In this document: positions 34,441 to 43,657 of the stretch, in pieces
Numbering within the stretch: position 1 is the stretch's first letter
Layout: each line of letters opens with the position of its first letter
NCBI RefSeq assembly: GCF_020711255.1
Contig: NZ_JAJFAW010000007.1
Span: forward strand, 141,571 to 205,570
Length of the DNA: 64,000 nucleotides
Source of the DNA: Hymenobacter plasmatis
GTDB lineage: Bacteria; Bacteroidota; Bacteroidia; Cytophagales; Hymenobacteraceae
Reading direction: 5' to 3'
The notes under the pieces: generated by a model
The model's database searches: none
The model's input: only the letters and a program-made list of their open reading frames with translations
Told to the model about the DNA's origin: nothing
Position numbers and translations under genes: made by a program

Positions 34441-35862
34441 ATGCGCCTTTCCTTACGTTTCCTGCCGCTGGCTGCCTTGCTGGCCCTGCCCGCGGCCGTG
34501 CAGGCCCAAAATGAGCTCAGCAATTTCACGGCCACCGGCCGAGGAGGCGTCATCAACACCTTTGCGCAGGACTACCAGGCCATCGGCATCAACCCCGCCA
34601 ACCTGGGCCGCAACAGCGAATCGACGGTGGCCTTCACCATCGGGGAAGTAGGGGCGGGGCTGGCTTCCCGCTCGCTCAGCAAAACACTGTTCAAGCACAT
34701 TCTCTTCGACAGCAACCAGGCCATTGGTCCCGCCGAAAGGGCCGAGCTCGTGAAGGGCTTCGAGGGCGCCAACGCCCTGAACTTTAACGTTGACGCTACC
34801 ACGCTGGGCTTTGCCATCAGCCTGCCCAACGGCTTGGGTGGCCTGGCCTTCAGCAACCGCCAGCGGGTGAGCTCCCACCTGGCCCTCAACCACAATGCCG
34901 CAGACGTCATCATCAACGGCAAGGACGCGGCCAGCGTGCAGCCGTACTACCCCACCACCCCGACGGGCACCCCCACGCTGCCGCCCCCGCCGCTGTCGAC
35001 CTTTCTGGACGGCACGGCCATTCAGCTGGCCTGGACCAGCGAATACAACATTTCCTACGGCATGCTGGTGCTCGACCAGCCCGGCCTGAAGCTTTCGGCC
35101 GGGGCGGGCTACCGCTACATTCAGGGCATTGGCATTGCCGATATTCAGGTGGAAGGCGGCAACTTATCAGCCTACTCGGCGCTGTCGCCCATTTTCAACG
35201 TCGACTACGGCACCCTGGCCAGCAGCCCCCAGTTCAATGCCGAAACCGGCTCGGGGCTGCACCCCGTGGGCCACGGCCATGGCTACGACCTGGGCCTGGC
35301 CGCCGAAGTAGGCAAAATCATCCGCCTGGGCGCCTCGGTTACTGACCTGGGCACGATGACTTGGACCGGCAACGTGGTCACGGCCACCGACCAGAAGCTG
35401 CAGCGCCCCACCTCCACCAGCCTGCAGACCTACGATGTACTGACCGAAATCGTCAACCAATTCGACGCCAACCAAAGCAACTTTTTCACTTACCAGGCCG
35501 AGCAGAAGCGCACCGCCTCGCTGCCCGCCAAGGTGCGCCTGGGCGCCGGCATCCGCATCAGCAGCTTGTTTGAAGCGGGTGTGGATTTCACTGCTCCACT
35601 GAAAAAGGTGGCCGGCAACCTCACCTCGCCTTTCCTCGGCCTGGGCCTCGATTACAGGCCCACCCACTGGCTGCGCCTGAGCACCGGCGTGAGCGGCGGC
35701 GCGGGCTACGGCACCAGCCTGCCGCTGGGCCTCACGCTGGTAACGCTCTCCTGGGAAGCGGGCATCAGCTCGCGCGACGTGCTGGGCTACACCAACGAAA
35801 AGTCGCCTTACTACTCCGTGGCGCTGGGTTTCCTGCGGTTTAAGATTGGGAATAAGGAGTAG
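34441..35862 (+). CDS. DUF5723-type outer-membrane beta-barrel protein
   Basis: 473 residues with a signal peptide (FLPLAALLALPAAVQA). The mature start NELSNFTATGRGGVIN leads into YQAIGINPANLGRN, the hallmark of DUF5723 and of long-chain-fatty-acid-transporter-like barrels of Bacteroidota. Strands alternate through to the C-terminus ending in YYSVALGFLRFKIGN, typical of outer-membrane barrels. A Pro/Thr-rich loop lies around residue 165-185. Function not known. The gene is followed by a composite palindromic repeat (35886-36056). Confidence 0.75.
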   Translation: MRLSLRFLPLAALLALPAAVQAQNELSNFTATGRGGVINTFAQDYQAIGINPANLGRNSESTVAFTIGEVGAGLASRSLSKTLFKHILFDSNQAIGPAERAELVKGFEGANALNFNVDATTLGFAISLPNGLGGLAFSNRQRVSSHLALNHNAADVIINGKDAASVQPYYPTTPTGTPTLPPPPLSTFLDGTAIQLAWTSEYNISYGMLVLDQPGLKLSAGAGYRYIQGIGIADIQVEGGNLSAYSALSPIFNVDYGTLASSPQFNAETGSGLHPVGHGHGYDLGLAAEVGKIIRLGASVTDLGTMTWTGNVVTATDQKLQRPTSTSLQTYDVLTEIVNQFDANQSNFFTYQAEQKRTASLPAKVRLGAGIRISSLFEAGVDFTAPLKKVAGNLTSPFLGLGLDYRPTHWLRLSTGVSGGAGYGTSLPLGLTLVTLSWEAGISSRDVLGYTNEKSPYYSVALGFLRFKIGNKE

Positions 35863-35885
35863 GAACCGGGGACGTGAGAACAAAA

Positions 35886-36056
35886 ACTCCCCTCCTTGGA
35901 TAAGGAGGGGACGCTCAACTGCCAAGTTGAGCTGGGGTGGTTGGATTCGTTGAACGATGCCTGAACGGTTCCAGCGCTAGACGTTCAACGCCCGCAACCA
36001 CCCCAGCTGGCGCTTCGCGCCAGCGTCCCCTCCTTGGTAAGGAGGGGAGTTTTTTT
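35886..36056. repeat. Composite palindromic repeat, family C copy 1 (about 171 bp)
   Basis: Outer ends are each small hairpins (CCCCTCCTT / AAGGAGGGG) and pair with each other; an inner pair GGGGTGGTTG / CAACCACCCC closes a second stem, and the apex holds ATTCGTTGAACGATG. The right end is followed by T7, so it can act as terminator for the DUF5723 gene. A second copy with the same plan is at 42039-42210. Confidence 0.88.
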
Positions 36057-36075
36057 GCTCTTTCTTCCTCCCTAA

Positions 36076-37164
36076 TTACGGCACCACTACAAAGCCTGGC
36101 AGCCCAAGCTTGCTGCGGCGGCCGCCCAGTTTCACGCCCTCGTCCACGTATTGGCAGTCCTTGCCCAGGGCGTTGGGCTGCTGAATAACGCCGAGGTTGG
36201 GGTTGTCTTCGCGGGCCACGTAGATGCGGCCGTCGGGGCCGCGCTGCAGGGCGCCGATTTTACGGTTGGCCGACTTGCCGACCAGGGTTTTGGCTTTTGT
36301 CTTGAGGTCGAACTGCCAGATTTCGGTTTGGCCGCCGCCCACGCCGTTGCAGGTGCCGTAGAGCTTGGTGCCATCGGGCGAAAACTCCACGCCGTAGGCC
36401 TCGGCAAAGGGGCCGAAGCTGGTGGGGTTGCTCACCTTGCCGGTGCTGCGGTCGAAGTCGTAGATCTCAAATTTGTTGGTTTCGCGCCACAGGGCGGCGG
36501 CCAGGTGGCGGCCATCGGGCGAGAATTTGAGGGCGCCGATGGCGTTGCGGCCGGGGCCGGCGTTCATGCTGCCCACGTTGCTCATAATGGGCTTGGCGGC
36601 CACCCCATCGGCCGTGACGAGGTACGACACGAAGGCGTTGGAATTCCAGCGGTGGGCCACCACCCAGGTGTCGCGGCCGTTGGCGTGACGCACGGCGGCC
36701 AGCTTTTCGGCCACGGGCTGGATGAGGAGCAGGTTAAGGCGCGGCAGGTCGCCGTAGCCGTTGTCGCGGGTCATGTCCACGATGGAGTAGCGCAGGCCGT
36801 TGGGCGTGCCCTGCGGCGCCACCGTGAAAATGTAGAACACGTTGCCCGAGCCGGGGTCAGGCACGATGAGGGCCGATTGGGTGCTGCTGCCGCTGCCCAT
36901 CAGCTTGTGGCCGTTGGGCATGGGCTGGTGCTTGCGGTTCCACACGGTTTCGCCGTTGGTGTAGAACAGCAGTTCGCCGCGGGCGCTGGTGGCCACGGCA
37001 CAGCCTTCGTAGGTGCTCATCTTGCCATCGCCGAGGGGCTTGGGCGTGCCATCGGCGAAGGTGAGGCCGGCCTGCTGGCCGAAGTACCAGATGTCGGTGG
37101 GCCGCTGGGCGCGGGCCGCCACCGAAACCAGCAACGGCAATAAGACGAGAAAAAGACGTTTCAT
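36076..37164 (-). CDS. Secreted beta-propeller protein related to the N-terminal module of gliding-bacteria surface proteins
   Basis: 362 residues with a signal peptide (LFLVLLPLLVSVAARA). The mature protein starts RPTDIWYFGQQAGLTF and contains STYEGCAVATSARGELLFYT, NGHKLMGSGSSTQSALIVP and ALKFSPDGRHLAAALW: repeated propeller blades of the module that opens many Bacteroidota proteins carrying a C-terminal T9SS type B sorting domain. Here the propeller is alone and no sorting domain follows. Probably periplasmic or lost from the surface; ligand unknown. Confidence 0.75.
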   Translation of the reverse strand: MKRLFLVLLPLLVSVAARAQRPTDIWYFGQQAGLTFADGTPKPLGDGKMSTYEGCAVATSARGELLFYTNGETVWNRKHQPMPNGHKLMGSGSSTQSALIVPDPGSGNVFYIFTVAPQGTPNGLRYSIVDMTRDNGYGDLPRLNLLLIQPVAEKLAAVRHANGRDTWVVAHRWNSNAFVSYLVTADGVAAKPIMSNVGSMNAGPGRNAIGALKFSPDGRHLAAALWRETNKFEIYDFDRSTGKVSNPTSFGPFAEAYGVEFSPDGTKLYGTCNGVGGGQTEIWQFDLKTKAKTLVGKSANRKIGALQRGPDGRIYVAREDNPNLGVIQQPNALGKDCQYVDEGVKLGGRRSKLGLPGFVVVP

Positions 37165-37247
37165 AAGGTGAAGAATCGGGTTGTGGTGGAGCTAAACGAA
37201 AAAATCGTGCCGACTGGTGTATGCCTTAAAAGTGGTAGCTCAACTGC

Positions 37248-38552
37248 CTACTGCCGGCGCCATTCCGGCCGGGCCAGCAGTAAGACCACCACCCCCAGCA
37301 GCGCCAGCGGCATCAGAAAATACACCACGTGCAGCCCCGCGGGGTTGCCCAGCGCCAGGGCCAGCCCGTTGAGCGGCAGCAGCAGCGGGAGCAGCAGTAT
37401 CAGCAACAGCCACTTCCACCGCGTGGCGAGCCGAAGCCCAAACGCCAGCAGCGGCAACAGCAGCACCGCGTCGTAGTACAAATGGTAGGTGGTCAGGAGC
37501 GTCAGCGTGCTCAGTACCAGGAAAACGTACCAGTCGGCCAGCGGCCGGCCCTGCTGCCGGAGCCACACCAGCCGCAGCCCCGTCGCTACCCACAGCGCCC
37601 CGTGGAGCAGGAGGTGCCAGGCGCTGCTGCCCGGCCGCAGCCACTCCAGCACGTTGCCCAGTTCCAGGCGCAAGGTCATGCCTTGGGTGAGCGGATAGTC
37701 CGGGTCGGAGGGGTCGAAGGATTGGGCCAGCACCTGGGCCAGCAGGTGCTGGTAGGTGGGCAGCAAGTTGGCCGGAAATGCTGCCCAATGCCAGGCCACG
37801 GCGCTAAGCAGCGCCACTACGGCCGCTGCCACGGCCAGAGCCAGCCACTGCTTCTTCCATAAAAACCAGGCGGCAAAAGGCAGGAGCAGCGTCACCTTAA
37901 AAGCGGCGAGGCCCAGCAGCACGCCCGCCACCACAGGGGCCCAGGCAGGTGCGGGAGAAAGTTCGATTCCAGTTGTGTTCGAACCAGCTGAGGGCGAAAG
38001 TTGAGCTGAAAAGCCTGGGCTCGATAAGCACCCTACCGCCAACGCACCCACGCCCAGCGCCAGCGCCACAAAAGTGGGCTGGCCCGTGAGCAGGGCGGGT
38101 ACAGTGCCTTTCAAGGCTAGCGCCACTATTAGAAACTGCCACCACGCAACCGTTTGCCCAGTTTCAGCCTGCAGCAGGGCCTGCCACAGCCGCGCCACCA
38201 GCACCAAGCTCATAAGCGCCATGGTGCCCCACAGCGGCCACGCCAGCGCATACGGCAGCCGGCCCACCGTGAGGCCAAAGAGCGCGGCAGCCCACGGCGG
38301 ATACAGAAAAGGCAGGTTGGGCAGGCCGGGCTGGGTGCGGCTCTGGATATTCTCTTTCTGGATGATGCGCTGCCAGCCCTGCTTGAGGGTGACATCGTGG
38401 TAGGGATTGGCGCCGGTGCGCAGCACGGCCTGGCCCACGTAGCAGGTGCGGAAATCCATGGGCCGGTCGGCGTCGGGGCGGGGCTCGCGGAGCACGCGGC
38501 TGAGGTTGAACAAGGCCACCAGAGCCAGAAAAAGCAGAAGAAAGCGCGGCAC
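37248..38552 (-). CDS. GT87 family (DUF2029) polytopic membrane mannosyltransferase-like protein
   Basis: 434 residues with about ten membrane segments and a GTG start. The first periplasmic loop (DFRTCYVGQAVLRTGANPYH, then QPGLPNLPFLYPPWAAALF) has the DxxxY and YPP patterns of GT-C enzymes using polyprenyl-phosphate sugars. It contains an in-frame GTTGAGCTGAA word (38000-38010) encoding S-A-Q-L with rare codons. Sugar and acceptor unknown. An isolated gene; TAGCTCAAC words lie just after its stop (37236) and just before its start (38570). Confidence 0.78.
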   Translation of the reverse strand: MPRFLLLFLALVALFNLSRVLREPRPDADRPMDFRTCYVGQAVLRTGANPYHDVTLKQGWQRIIQKENIQSRTQPGLPNLPFLYPPWAAALFGLTVGRLPYALAWPLWGTMALMSLVLVARLWQALLQAETGQTVAWWQFLIVALALKGTVPALLTGQPTFVALALGVGALAVGCLSSPGFSAQLSPSAGSNTTGIELSPAPAWAPVVAGVLLGLAAFKVTLLLPFAAWFLWKKQWLALAVAAAVVALLSAVAWHWAAFPANLLPTYQHLLAQVLAQSFDPSDPDYPLTQGMTLRLELGNVLEWLRPGSSAWHLLLHGALWVATGLRLVWLRQQGRPLADWYVFLVLSTLTLLTTYHLYYDAVLLLPLLAFGLRLATRWKWLLLILLLPLLLPLNGLALALGNPAGLHVVYFLMPLALLGVVVLLLARPEWRRQ

Positions 38553-38616
38553 CGCGGCAAGTTAGCGCCTAGCTCAACTTGGGCGGGGCCGGTGCCTATT
38601 AGAGGCCCAACCTGGG

Positions 38617-39384
38617 CTAGTGCCCGGCTGCGGCTAGTTGGGCTGGTGGAGCTGGCTCGTGGTGCTTTTCAAAATACGCGTAGCCCGGCATCAGCCTCCG
38701 CCAAAAGGCCTGGTGCGGGCTGGCCAGGTGCCTGGCCAGCTCAATTTCCGTCATGGCAAACGGGAAAATGTGCACCGGAATTACCGCCTGGCCGGCTGCC
38801 CGCGCCATGATGGCCAGCAGGTACACTTCCTCAATGCCGGCGTCGGTGATGGGCAGGCAGCCCACCGTGACTTCGCCGCCGTGGATGAAAATATCGCCGC
38901 CGGGCTCGGGCTCGCCCAGGGCGCGGTCGGCGGCGTTGGGGTAGTTCAGGCCCAGCGAAAGGTGGTAGTTGCTCTTGGGATTGAAGCGGTCGATTTCGTA
39001 AAAGCCTTCGGGCACCTGGTAATCACCGGCGCGGCGCTTTGGGCCGAGGCTGCCGGAGGTAGCGGCCAGCGGGTAGCAGTGCAGCAGCTCAAACGGGCCG
39101 GTGCCCTGGTTGCGGGCCCAAACCTCGAGTTCGCGGTGCGTTTTGATGAGGCGGAAGAAGATTTCCAGCCGCTGGGCATCGAGGGAGTGGGAGCGCAGGC
39201 GGTGGGCCACGGCGGGCCCGGCCATGGCCTGCGCAGCCCTCACCCGCGGAAACTGCAGTTGCTGCTGCCAAAAGGCGAGCGAATGAGCGTGGGCCATGCT
39301 GTCGGTGGAAGTGGTGCAGGATTGAGCTAACAATTGGTAAATGGGCAGCGCCACCAATACGCAGCACGACAGTCGACGCAACAT
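38617..39384 (-). CDS. L,D-transpeptidase (YkuD/YafK type)
   Basis: 255 residues. Catalytic motif HGGEVTVGC with H168 and C176 places it in the L,D-transpeptidase fold, closest to the YafK group that cleaves or makes lipoprotein-peptidoglycan links or 3-3 cross-links. The N-terminal segment LSCCVLVALPIYQLLAQSC is a signal peptide, possibly a lipoprotein one with C23. It precedes envelope genes of both strands. The N-terminal L-L-A-Q is written with TTA GCT CAA codons. Confidence 0.82.
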   Translation of the reverse strand: MLRRLSCCVLVALPIYQLLAQSCTTSTDSMAHAHSLAFWQQQLQFPRVRAAQAMAGPAVAHRLRSHSLDAQRLEIFFRLIKTHRELEVWARNQGTGPFELLHCYPLAATSGSLGPKRRAGDYQVPEGFYEIDRFNPKSNYHLSLGLNYPNAADRALGEPEPGGDIFIHGGEVTVGCLPITDAGIEEVYLLAIMARAAGQAVIPVHIFPFAMTEIELARHLASPHQAFWRRLMPGYAYFEKHHEPAPPAQLAAAGH

Positions 39385-39559
39385 AAAACCAGCCGGAAGG
39401 AAGGGAGATGTGCCTACAACGACATTCAGCTTTCCCTATTTCGTTAGGCTCAATAAAAGGCTGATGCGGCTGGATAAGCTCCGCAATTGAGCTGCTGCCC
39501 GGCTTGCTGGCTACCTTCGTGCTGTGCAGCGGGGCCTGTGTTCCCGCCGTCGCCTGCCT

Positions 39560-42031
39560 ATGCTTTCCAGCTCCCGATTCCGGCTATTTATCCCGCTCCT
39601 GCCGCTGCTGGCGTTTTGGAGCTGCACGGGGAGTCCCAGCACCAAGCCCGCGCCCGAGGCGCCCGGCGTGCTGCCCGGTCCCATTGCCGGCACCAGCCAA
39701 ACCCAGCTGCCCAATGGCTGGAAGCTGAGCCCCGCGGGCACGGCCACGGCCCTGGGCGACTTGCCCCTGAACCTGCAACTTAGTCCCGACGGCCGCCTGG
39801 CCGCCGTGGTGAACGCCGGCTGGGGCCAGAACTCCGTGCAATTGCTCGACGCGGCCACCGGCCAGCTGCTGGATACGCAGGTAGTGCCCGCGGCCTGGGC
39901 GGGCCTCGCCTTCGCTCCCGATGGCCGCACGGTGTACGCCTCGGGCGGGCAGCACAACCGCGTGCACTGCTTTCGGGTAGAGGGCCAGAAGCTGCGCCCG
40001 GACAGCGCCCTGGTGCTGGGCACCAAATGGCCCAAGCAGAAAATCGGCGTGGCGGGCGTGGCCGTGGACGGCCCCCGCAACGTGCTTTACGCCGTGACGC
40101 GCGAAGACAACTCGCTCTACACCTTCGACCTGAAAACGCGCCAGATTCTGCGCACCCTCAAGCTGCCCGCCGAAGCCTACGGCGCCTTGCTCAGCCCCGA
40201 TGGCGCGCGGCTTTACATCAGCCTGTGGGGCGGCCACGCGGTGGCGGTGTACGACATTGCCCGGCAACAACTGCTGCCCACTATTCCGGTAGAAAGCCAC
40301 CCCAACGACATGGCGCTGACCCGCGACGGCCGCCGCCTCTTTGTGGCCAATGCCAACAGCAACTCGGTTTCCATCATCGACACCCGCCTGGGCCGCGTGA
40401 CCGAAACCCTGAACACGGCCCTGTTTCCGGCTTCGCCCGCCGGCAGCACGCCCGACGGCGTGACCCTGAACGGCGACGACACCCAGCTGTTCATCGCCAA
40501 CGCCGACAACAACTGCCTGGCCGTGTTCGACGTGCGCGACCCGGCGGCGAGTAAGCCCCTGGGCTTTTTGCCCACCGGCTGGTACCCCACGGCGGTGCGG
40601 GTAGCGGGCGCGCAGCTGCTGGTAGTCAACGGCAAAGGCAGCATTTCGAAGGCTAATCCCAACGGCCCCAACCCCGTGCGCGACGAAGGCGAAAAAGGCG
40701 CGGGCTACATCGGGGGGCTCCTGGGCAGCTCGCTACTGCGCCTGCCACTGCCCGATGCCACAGCACTGGCCACCTACTCGGCCCAGGTATACGCCAACAC
40801 ACCGTTCACCAAAGCGCGCGAAGCCTCGCCCGCAGTGCCCGCCGGCAGCCCCGTGCCCCAGCACGTGGGCGATGCTTCGCCCATGAAGCACGTCTTCTAC
40901 ATCATCAAGGAAAACCGCACCTACGACCAGGTGCTCGGCGATGTGCCGGCCGGCAACGGCGACGTGAGCCTGTGTTTGTTTCCCGAGAAAGTGACGCCCA
41001 ACCACCACGCCCTAACCCGGGACTTTGTGCTGCTGGATAATTTTTACGTCGATGCCGAAGTAAGCGCCGACGGCCACAACTGGAGCACCGCCGCCTACGC
41101 CACCGACTTCGTGGAAAAAACCTGGCCCGGCAACTACGGCGGCCGGGGCGGCAGCTACGACTTTGAGGGCAACCGCGGCGAAGTAGCCGAGCCCAAAGAC
41201 GGCTTCCTGTGGGATTACTGCAAGCGCGCCGGCCGCAGCTACCGCTCCTACGGCGAGTTTATATACAAAGGCAAAGCCAGCGTGCCGTCTTTGGTGGGCC
41301 ACTTTTGCGAGGGCTACGCCGGTTTCGACCTCGATGTGAAGGACGTGGACCGCGAGAAGGTGTGGGAGCAGGACTTCGACCGGCTGGTGGCCGCCAATGA
41401 GCTACCCAACCTGAGCATCATTCGCCTGCCCAACGACCACACCTACGGCGCCCGCAAGGGCCAGCTCAACCCCTTATCCTACGCTGCCGACAACGACCTG
41501 GCCCTGGGCCGGCTCATCGAGCACCTGTCGAAGAGTAAGGTTTGGAAAGAATCGGTGGTAATGATAGTGGAAGACGATGCCCAAAACGGCCCCGACCACA
41601 TCGACGCTCACCGCTCGACGGCCTACCTGGTGGGCCCCTACGTGCGCCGCCACGCCGTGGTGCACACCGCCTACACCACCTCCGGCATGCTCCGCACCCT
41701 GGAGCTGATTTTGGGGCTGCCGCCCATGAGCCAGTACGATGCCGCCGCCCTGCCACTCTGGGCCTGCTTCACGGCCAAGCCCAATTTTGCGCCCTACAGC
41801 CTGAGGCCAGCCACCACCCCGCTCGACGTCCGAAACACCGCTTTCAACGGTCCCGCCCGCCGCTCCCTCAAGTTTGACCTCAGCGGCGAAGACGCCGCTC
41901 CCGACCTGGCTTTCAATGAGAACATCTGGCAGGCCGTACGCGGCGAGCACAGCCGCATGCCCGCGCCCCGGCGCAGCGCCGCCGTGCGCGAGGCCAAGCC
42001 CAAAGAGGCGGAAGAGGAGGACGAGGATTAA
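39560..42031 (+). CDS. YncE-like beta-propeller / phosphoesterase lipoprotein
   Basis: 823 residues from ATG 39560, lipoprotein signal RLFIPLLPLLAFWSC. Residues 60-390 form a YncE/lactonase-type seven-blade propeller (LNLQLSPDGRLAAVVNAG, NDMALTRDGRRLFVANANSN). Residues 435-790 are an alkaline-phosphatase-superfamily phosphoesterase (KHVFYIIKENRTYDQVLGD, DNFYVDAEVSADGHNW, IVEDDAQNGPDHIDAHRS) like acid phosphatase/phospholipase C relatives. The catalytic Thr sits in NRTYD. The tail is Glu/Lys-rich. It probably faces the periplasm or surface and scavenges phosphate; substrate unproven. Confidence 0.85.
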   Translation: MLSSSRFRLFIPLLPLLAFWSCTGSPSTKPAPEAPGVLPGPIAGTSQTQLPNGWKLSPAGTATALGDLPLNLQLSPDGRLAAVVNAGWGQNSVQLLDAATGQLLDTQVVPAAWAGLAFAPDGRTVYASGGQHNRVHCFRVEGQKLRPDSALVLGTKWPKQKIGVAGVAVDGPRNVLYAVTREDNSLYTFDLKTRQILRTLKLPAEAYGALLSPDGARLYISLWGGHAVAVYDIARQQLLPTIPVESHPNDMALTRDGRRLFVANANSNSVSIIDTRLGRVTETLNTALFPASPAGSTPDGVTLNGDDTQLFIANADNNCLAVFDVRDPAASKPLGFLPTGWYPTAVRVAGAQLLVVNGKGSISKANPNGPNPVRDEGEKGAGYIGGLLGSSLLRLPLPDATALATYSAQVYANTPFTKAREASPAVPAGSPVPQHVGDASPMKHVFYIIKENRTYDQVLGDVPAGNGDVSLCLFPEKVTPNHHALTRDFVLLDNFYVDAEVSADGHNWSTAAYATDFVEKTWPGNYGGRGGSYDFEGNRGEVAEPKDGFLWDYCKRAGRSYRSYGEFIYKGKASVPSLVGHFCEGYAGFDLDVKDVDREKVWEQDFDRLVAANELPNLSIIRLPNDHTYGARKGQLNPLSYAADNDLALGRLIEHLSKSKVWKESVVMIVEDDAQNGPDHIDAHRSTAYLVGPYVRRHAVVHTAYTTSGMLRTLELILGLPPMSQYDAAALPLWACFTAKPNFAPYSLRPATTPLDVRNTAFNGPARRSLKFDLSGEDAAPDLAFNENIWQAVRGEHSRMPAPRRSAAVREAKPKEAEEEDED

Positions 42032-42038
42032 ACAAAAA

Positions 42039-42210
42039 ACTCCCCTCCTTGGATAAGGAGGGGACGTTGCCGCGCAGCGCCGGCTGGGGTGGTTGGATTC
42101 GTTGAACGATGAGCGAACGATTCTAGCCCAACAGGTTAGCTCAACGCCACAACCACCCCCGTTTCAGCTAGCGCTGAAACATCCCCTCCTTGGTAAGGAG
42201 GGGAGTCTTT
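42039..42210. repeat. Composite palindromic repeat, family C copy 2 (about 172 bp)
   Basis: Same plan as 35886-36056: outer CCCCTCCTTGG hairpins, inner GGGGTGGTTG / CAACCACCCC, apex ATTCGTTGAACGATG, then GTTAGCTCAACG at 42135-42146. It fills the gap between two plus-strand genes, 8 bp past a stop and 22 bp before the next start, so it lies within, or ends, a transcript. Confidence 0.88.
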
Positions 42211-42231
42211 TCGTTCTGCATTCCCTTTTCT

Positions 42232-42900
42232 ATGCAACTCAAACCCCTCTTTGTCTTCCTCAGCGGCCTGGCCAAGCACAACGACCGGGCCTGGTTTCAG
42301 GAGCGCAAGGCCACTTATGACCAGCTGCGCGAGCAGTTTGTAGAAGATGCCGAACTCTGGGCCCGGGAGTTAGCTCAACTCGACCCGGCGCTGGCGGGGC
42401 CCGAAGGCCGCAAAAGCATCTTTCGCATCTACCGCGACGTGCGCTTCAGCAAAAACAAGGACCCCTACAAAACGCATTTCTCGGTGTATTTCACCGCCAG
42501 CGCGGGCAAGGAAGTGGAGGCGCCCGGCTACTACATACAGCTCGGCCCCAACGGCAGCACCCTGCTCGGCGGCGGCCTCTACCAGCCCGACAAAACCCAG
42601 CTGGCCGCTATCCGCCAGGAGATAGACTACAACGCCGATACGCTGAAAGCCCTGCTCGCTGCGCCCGATTTTCAGCGCTATTTCGGCGGCATGAGCGGTG
42701 ACAAGCTCAAGAAGTCCCCTGCCGCCTACTCAGTCGACCACCCCGAAATTGAGCTACTAAAGCACAAGAGCTTCACCGCAACCCACCAGATGCCTGATGG
42801 CGACGTGCTCAACCACGAAGATTTTCGGGCGCACGTGCTGGAGGTGTTTCGGGCTATGGTTCCGTTTTGCCAGTTTTTGCGGGAGGCAATAGCTCAATAA
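42232..42900 (+). CDS. DUF2461 domain-containing protein
   Basis: 222 residues from ATG 42232. Family stretches: LSGLAKHNDRAWFQERKATY, IFRIYRDVRFSKNKDPYKTH, GGGLYQPDKTQLAAIRQEID, typical of the TIGR02453/DUF2461 proteins. Function unknown; no catalytic site is established. E-L-A-Q-L near residue 48 is encoded GAG TTA GCT CAA CTC and the last codons are GCA ATA GCT CAA TAA, both copies of the AGCTCAA word. It is followed by a very long terminator hairpin. Confidence 0.85.
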   Translation: MQLKPLFVFLSGLAKHNDRAWFQERKATYDQLREQFVEDAELWARELAQLDPALAGPEGRKSIFRIYRDVRFSKNKDPYKTHFSVYFTASAGKEVEAPGYYIQLGPNGSTLLGGGLYQPDKTQLAAIRQEIDYNADTLKALLAAPDFQRYFGGMSGDKLKKSPAAYSVDHPEIELLKHKSFTATHQMPDGDVLNHEDFRAHVLEVFRAMVPFCQFLREAIAQ

Positions 42901-42970
42901 ATCGGCGGCTGACTACAGCACCCAGCTCCGCGGAGCGGCATGTTGGTAGTAAAGGCAAAATGCGAATAAC

Positions 42971-43023
42971 AAAGCCCCCGCAGGGCGACACTCGCCAGAC
43001 GAGTGTCGCCCTGCGGGGGCTTT
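42971..43023. terminator. 24-bp perfect hairpin, bidirectional terminator
   Basis: Arms 42971-42994 and 43000-43023 pair perfectly around a 5-base loop (AAAGCCCCCGCAGGGCGACA... on the left). Both strands end in TTT, between two convergent genes. Confidence 0.85.
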
Positions 43024-43073
43024 TGCAATTATGGTTTAGGTAGATGCTACCGATATGCCGCTCCGCTGGAGCT

Positions 43074-43577
43074 TTACCAAGTGAGCAATTCCTGCTCGTG
43101 GCCGGCGCGGAAGAGGGCGCTTTGCTTTTTGTCGCCGGCTTCGATGTTCACGATGTTCATTTGGTCGCCGAATACGTCGAGCAGCATGGCCTGGCGCAAC
43201 TGCACGCTGGGCACGGGTCCCGGCAGCGGCACTTTGCAATACAGCCAATACCCGTCTTTTTCGGCCTGCATGCCCAGCACTTGCAGCGGGAGCGGGGCCC
43301 CGGCGGCGGTGCTGAATTTCAGGGTGCGCTGCACGTAGGCCGAGGCCAGCGCGAGCGGGCGGGGGCCGGGGTCGCTCAGGTTTACGTGGGCGGGCTGCCC
43401 TTCGGAAAGCGCCTTTTCAAAGTCGTCGGTAAACACCTTTACTGACAGCTCCAACTGCTTTTTCGCGGCGTTGTACCGCAGCTCGGTGAGGGTGGTATGG
43501 TAGGCGTGCAAGGCCCAACCGGCTCCCATGAGGGGGAGCAGCACGAGCAGCACGGCAAAAGGGGAAAGCAGGCGCAT
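43074..43577 (-). CDS. DUF6702 family protein
   Basis: 167 residues with an N-terminal signal/anchor (PFAVLLVLLPLMGAGWALHA). The motif HAYHTTLTELRYN near 23-35 and KVFTDDFEKAL near 47 are typical of Bacteroidota DUF6702 proteins, in which a short beta-rich periplasmic domain follows. Role unknown. It lies just downstream of rseP on the same strand (80 bp), with a GTTGAGCTAA word between them at 43611-43620. Confidence 0.78.
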   Translation of the reverse strand: MRLLSPFAVLLVLLPLMGAGWALHAYHTTLTELRYNAAKKQLELSVKVFTDDFEKALSEGQPAHVNLSDPGPRPLALASAYVQRTLKFSTAAGAPLPLQVLGMQAEKDGYWLYCKVPLPGPVPSVQLRQAMLLDVFGDQMNIVNIEAGDKKQSALFRAGHEQELLTW

Positions 43578-43657
43578 AGCAGATGGTTGTAGTCGGAAGC
43601 AGGTGGTCGGGTTGAGCTAAAACTGAGCCAAGCTGCCCGCTGCTGACCACCCGTAAA

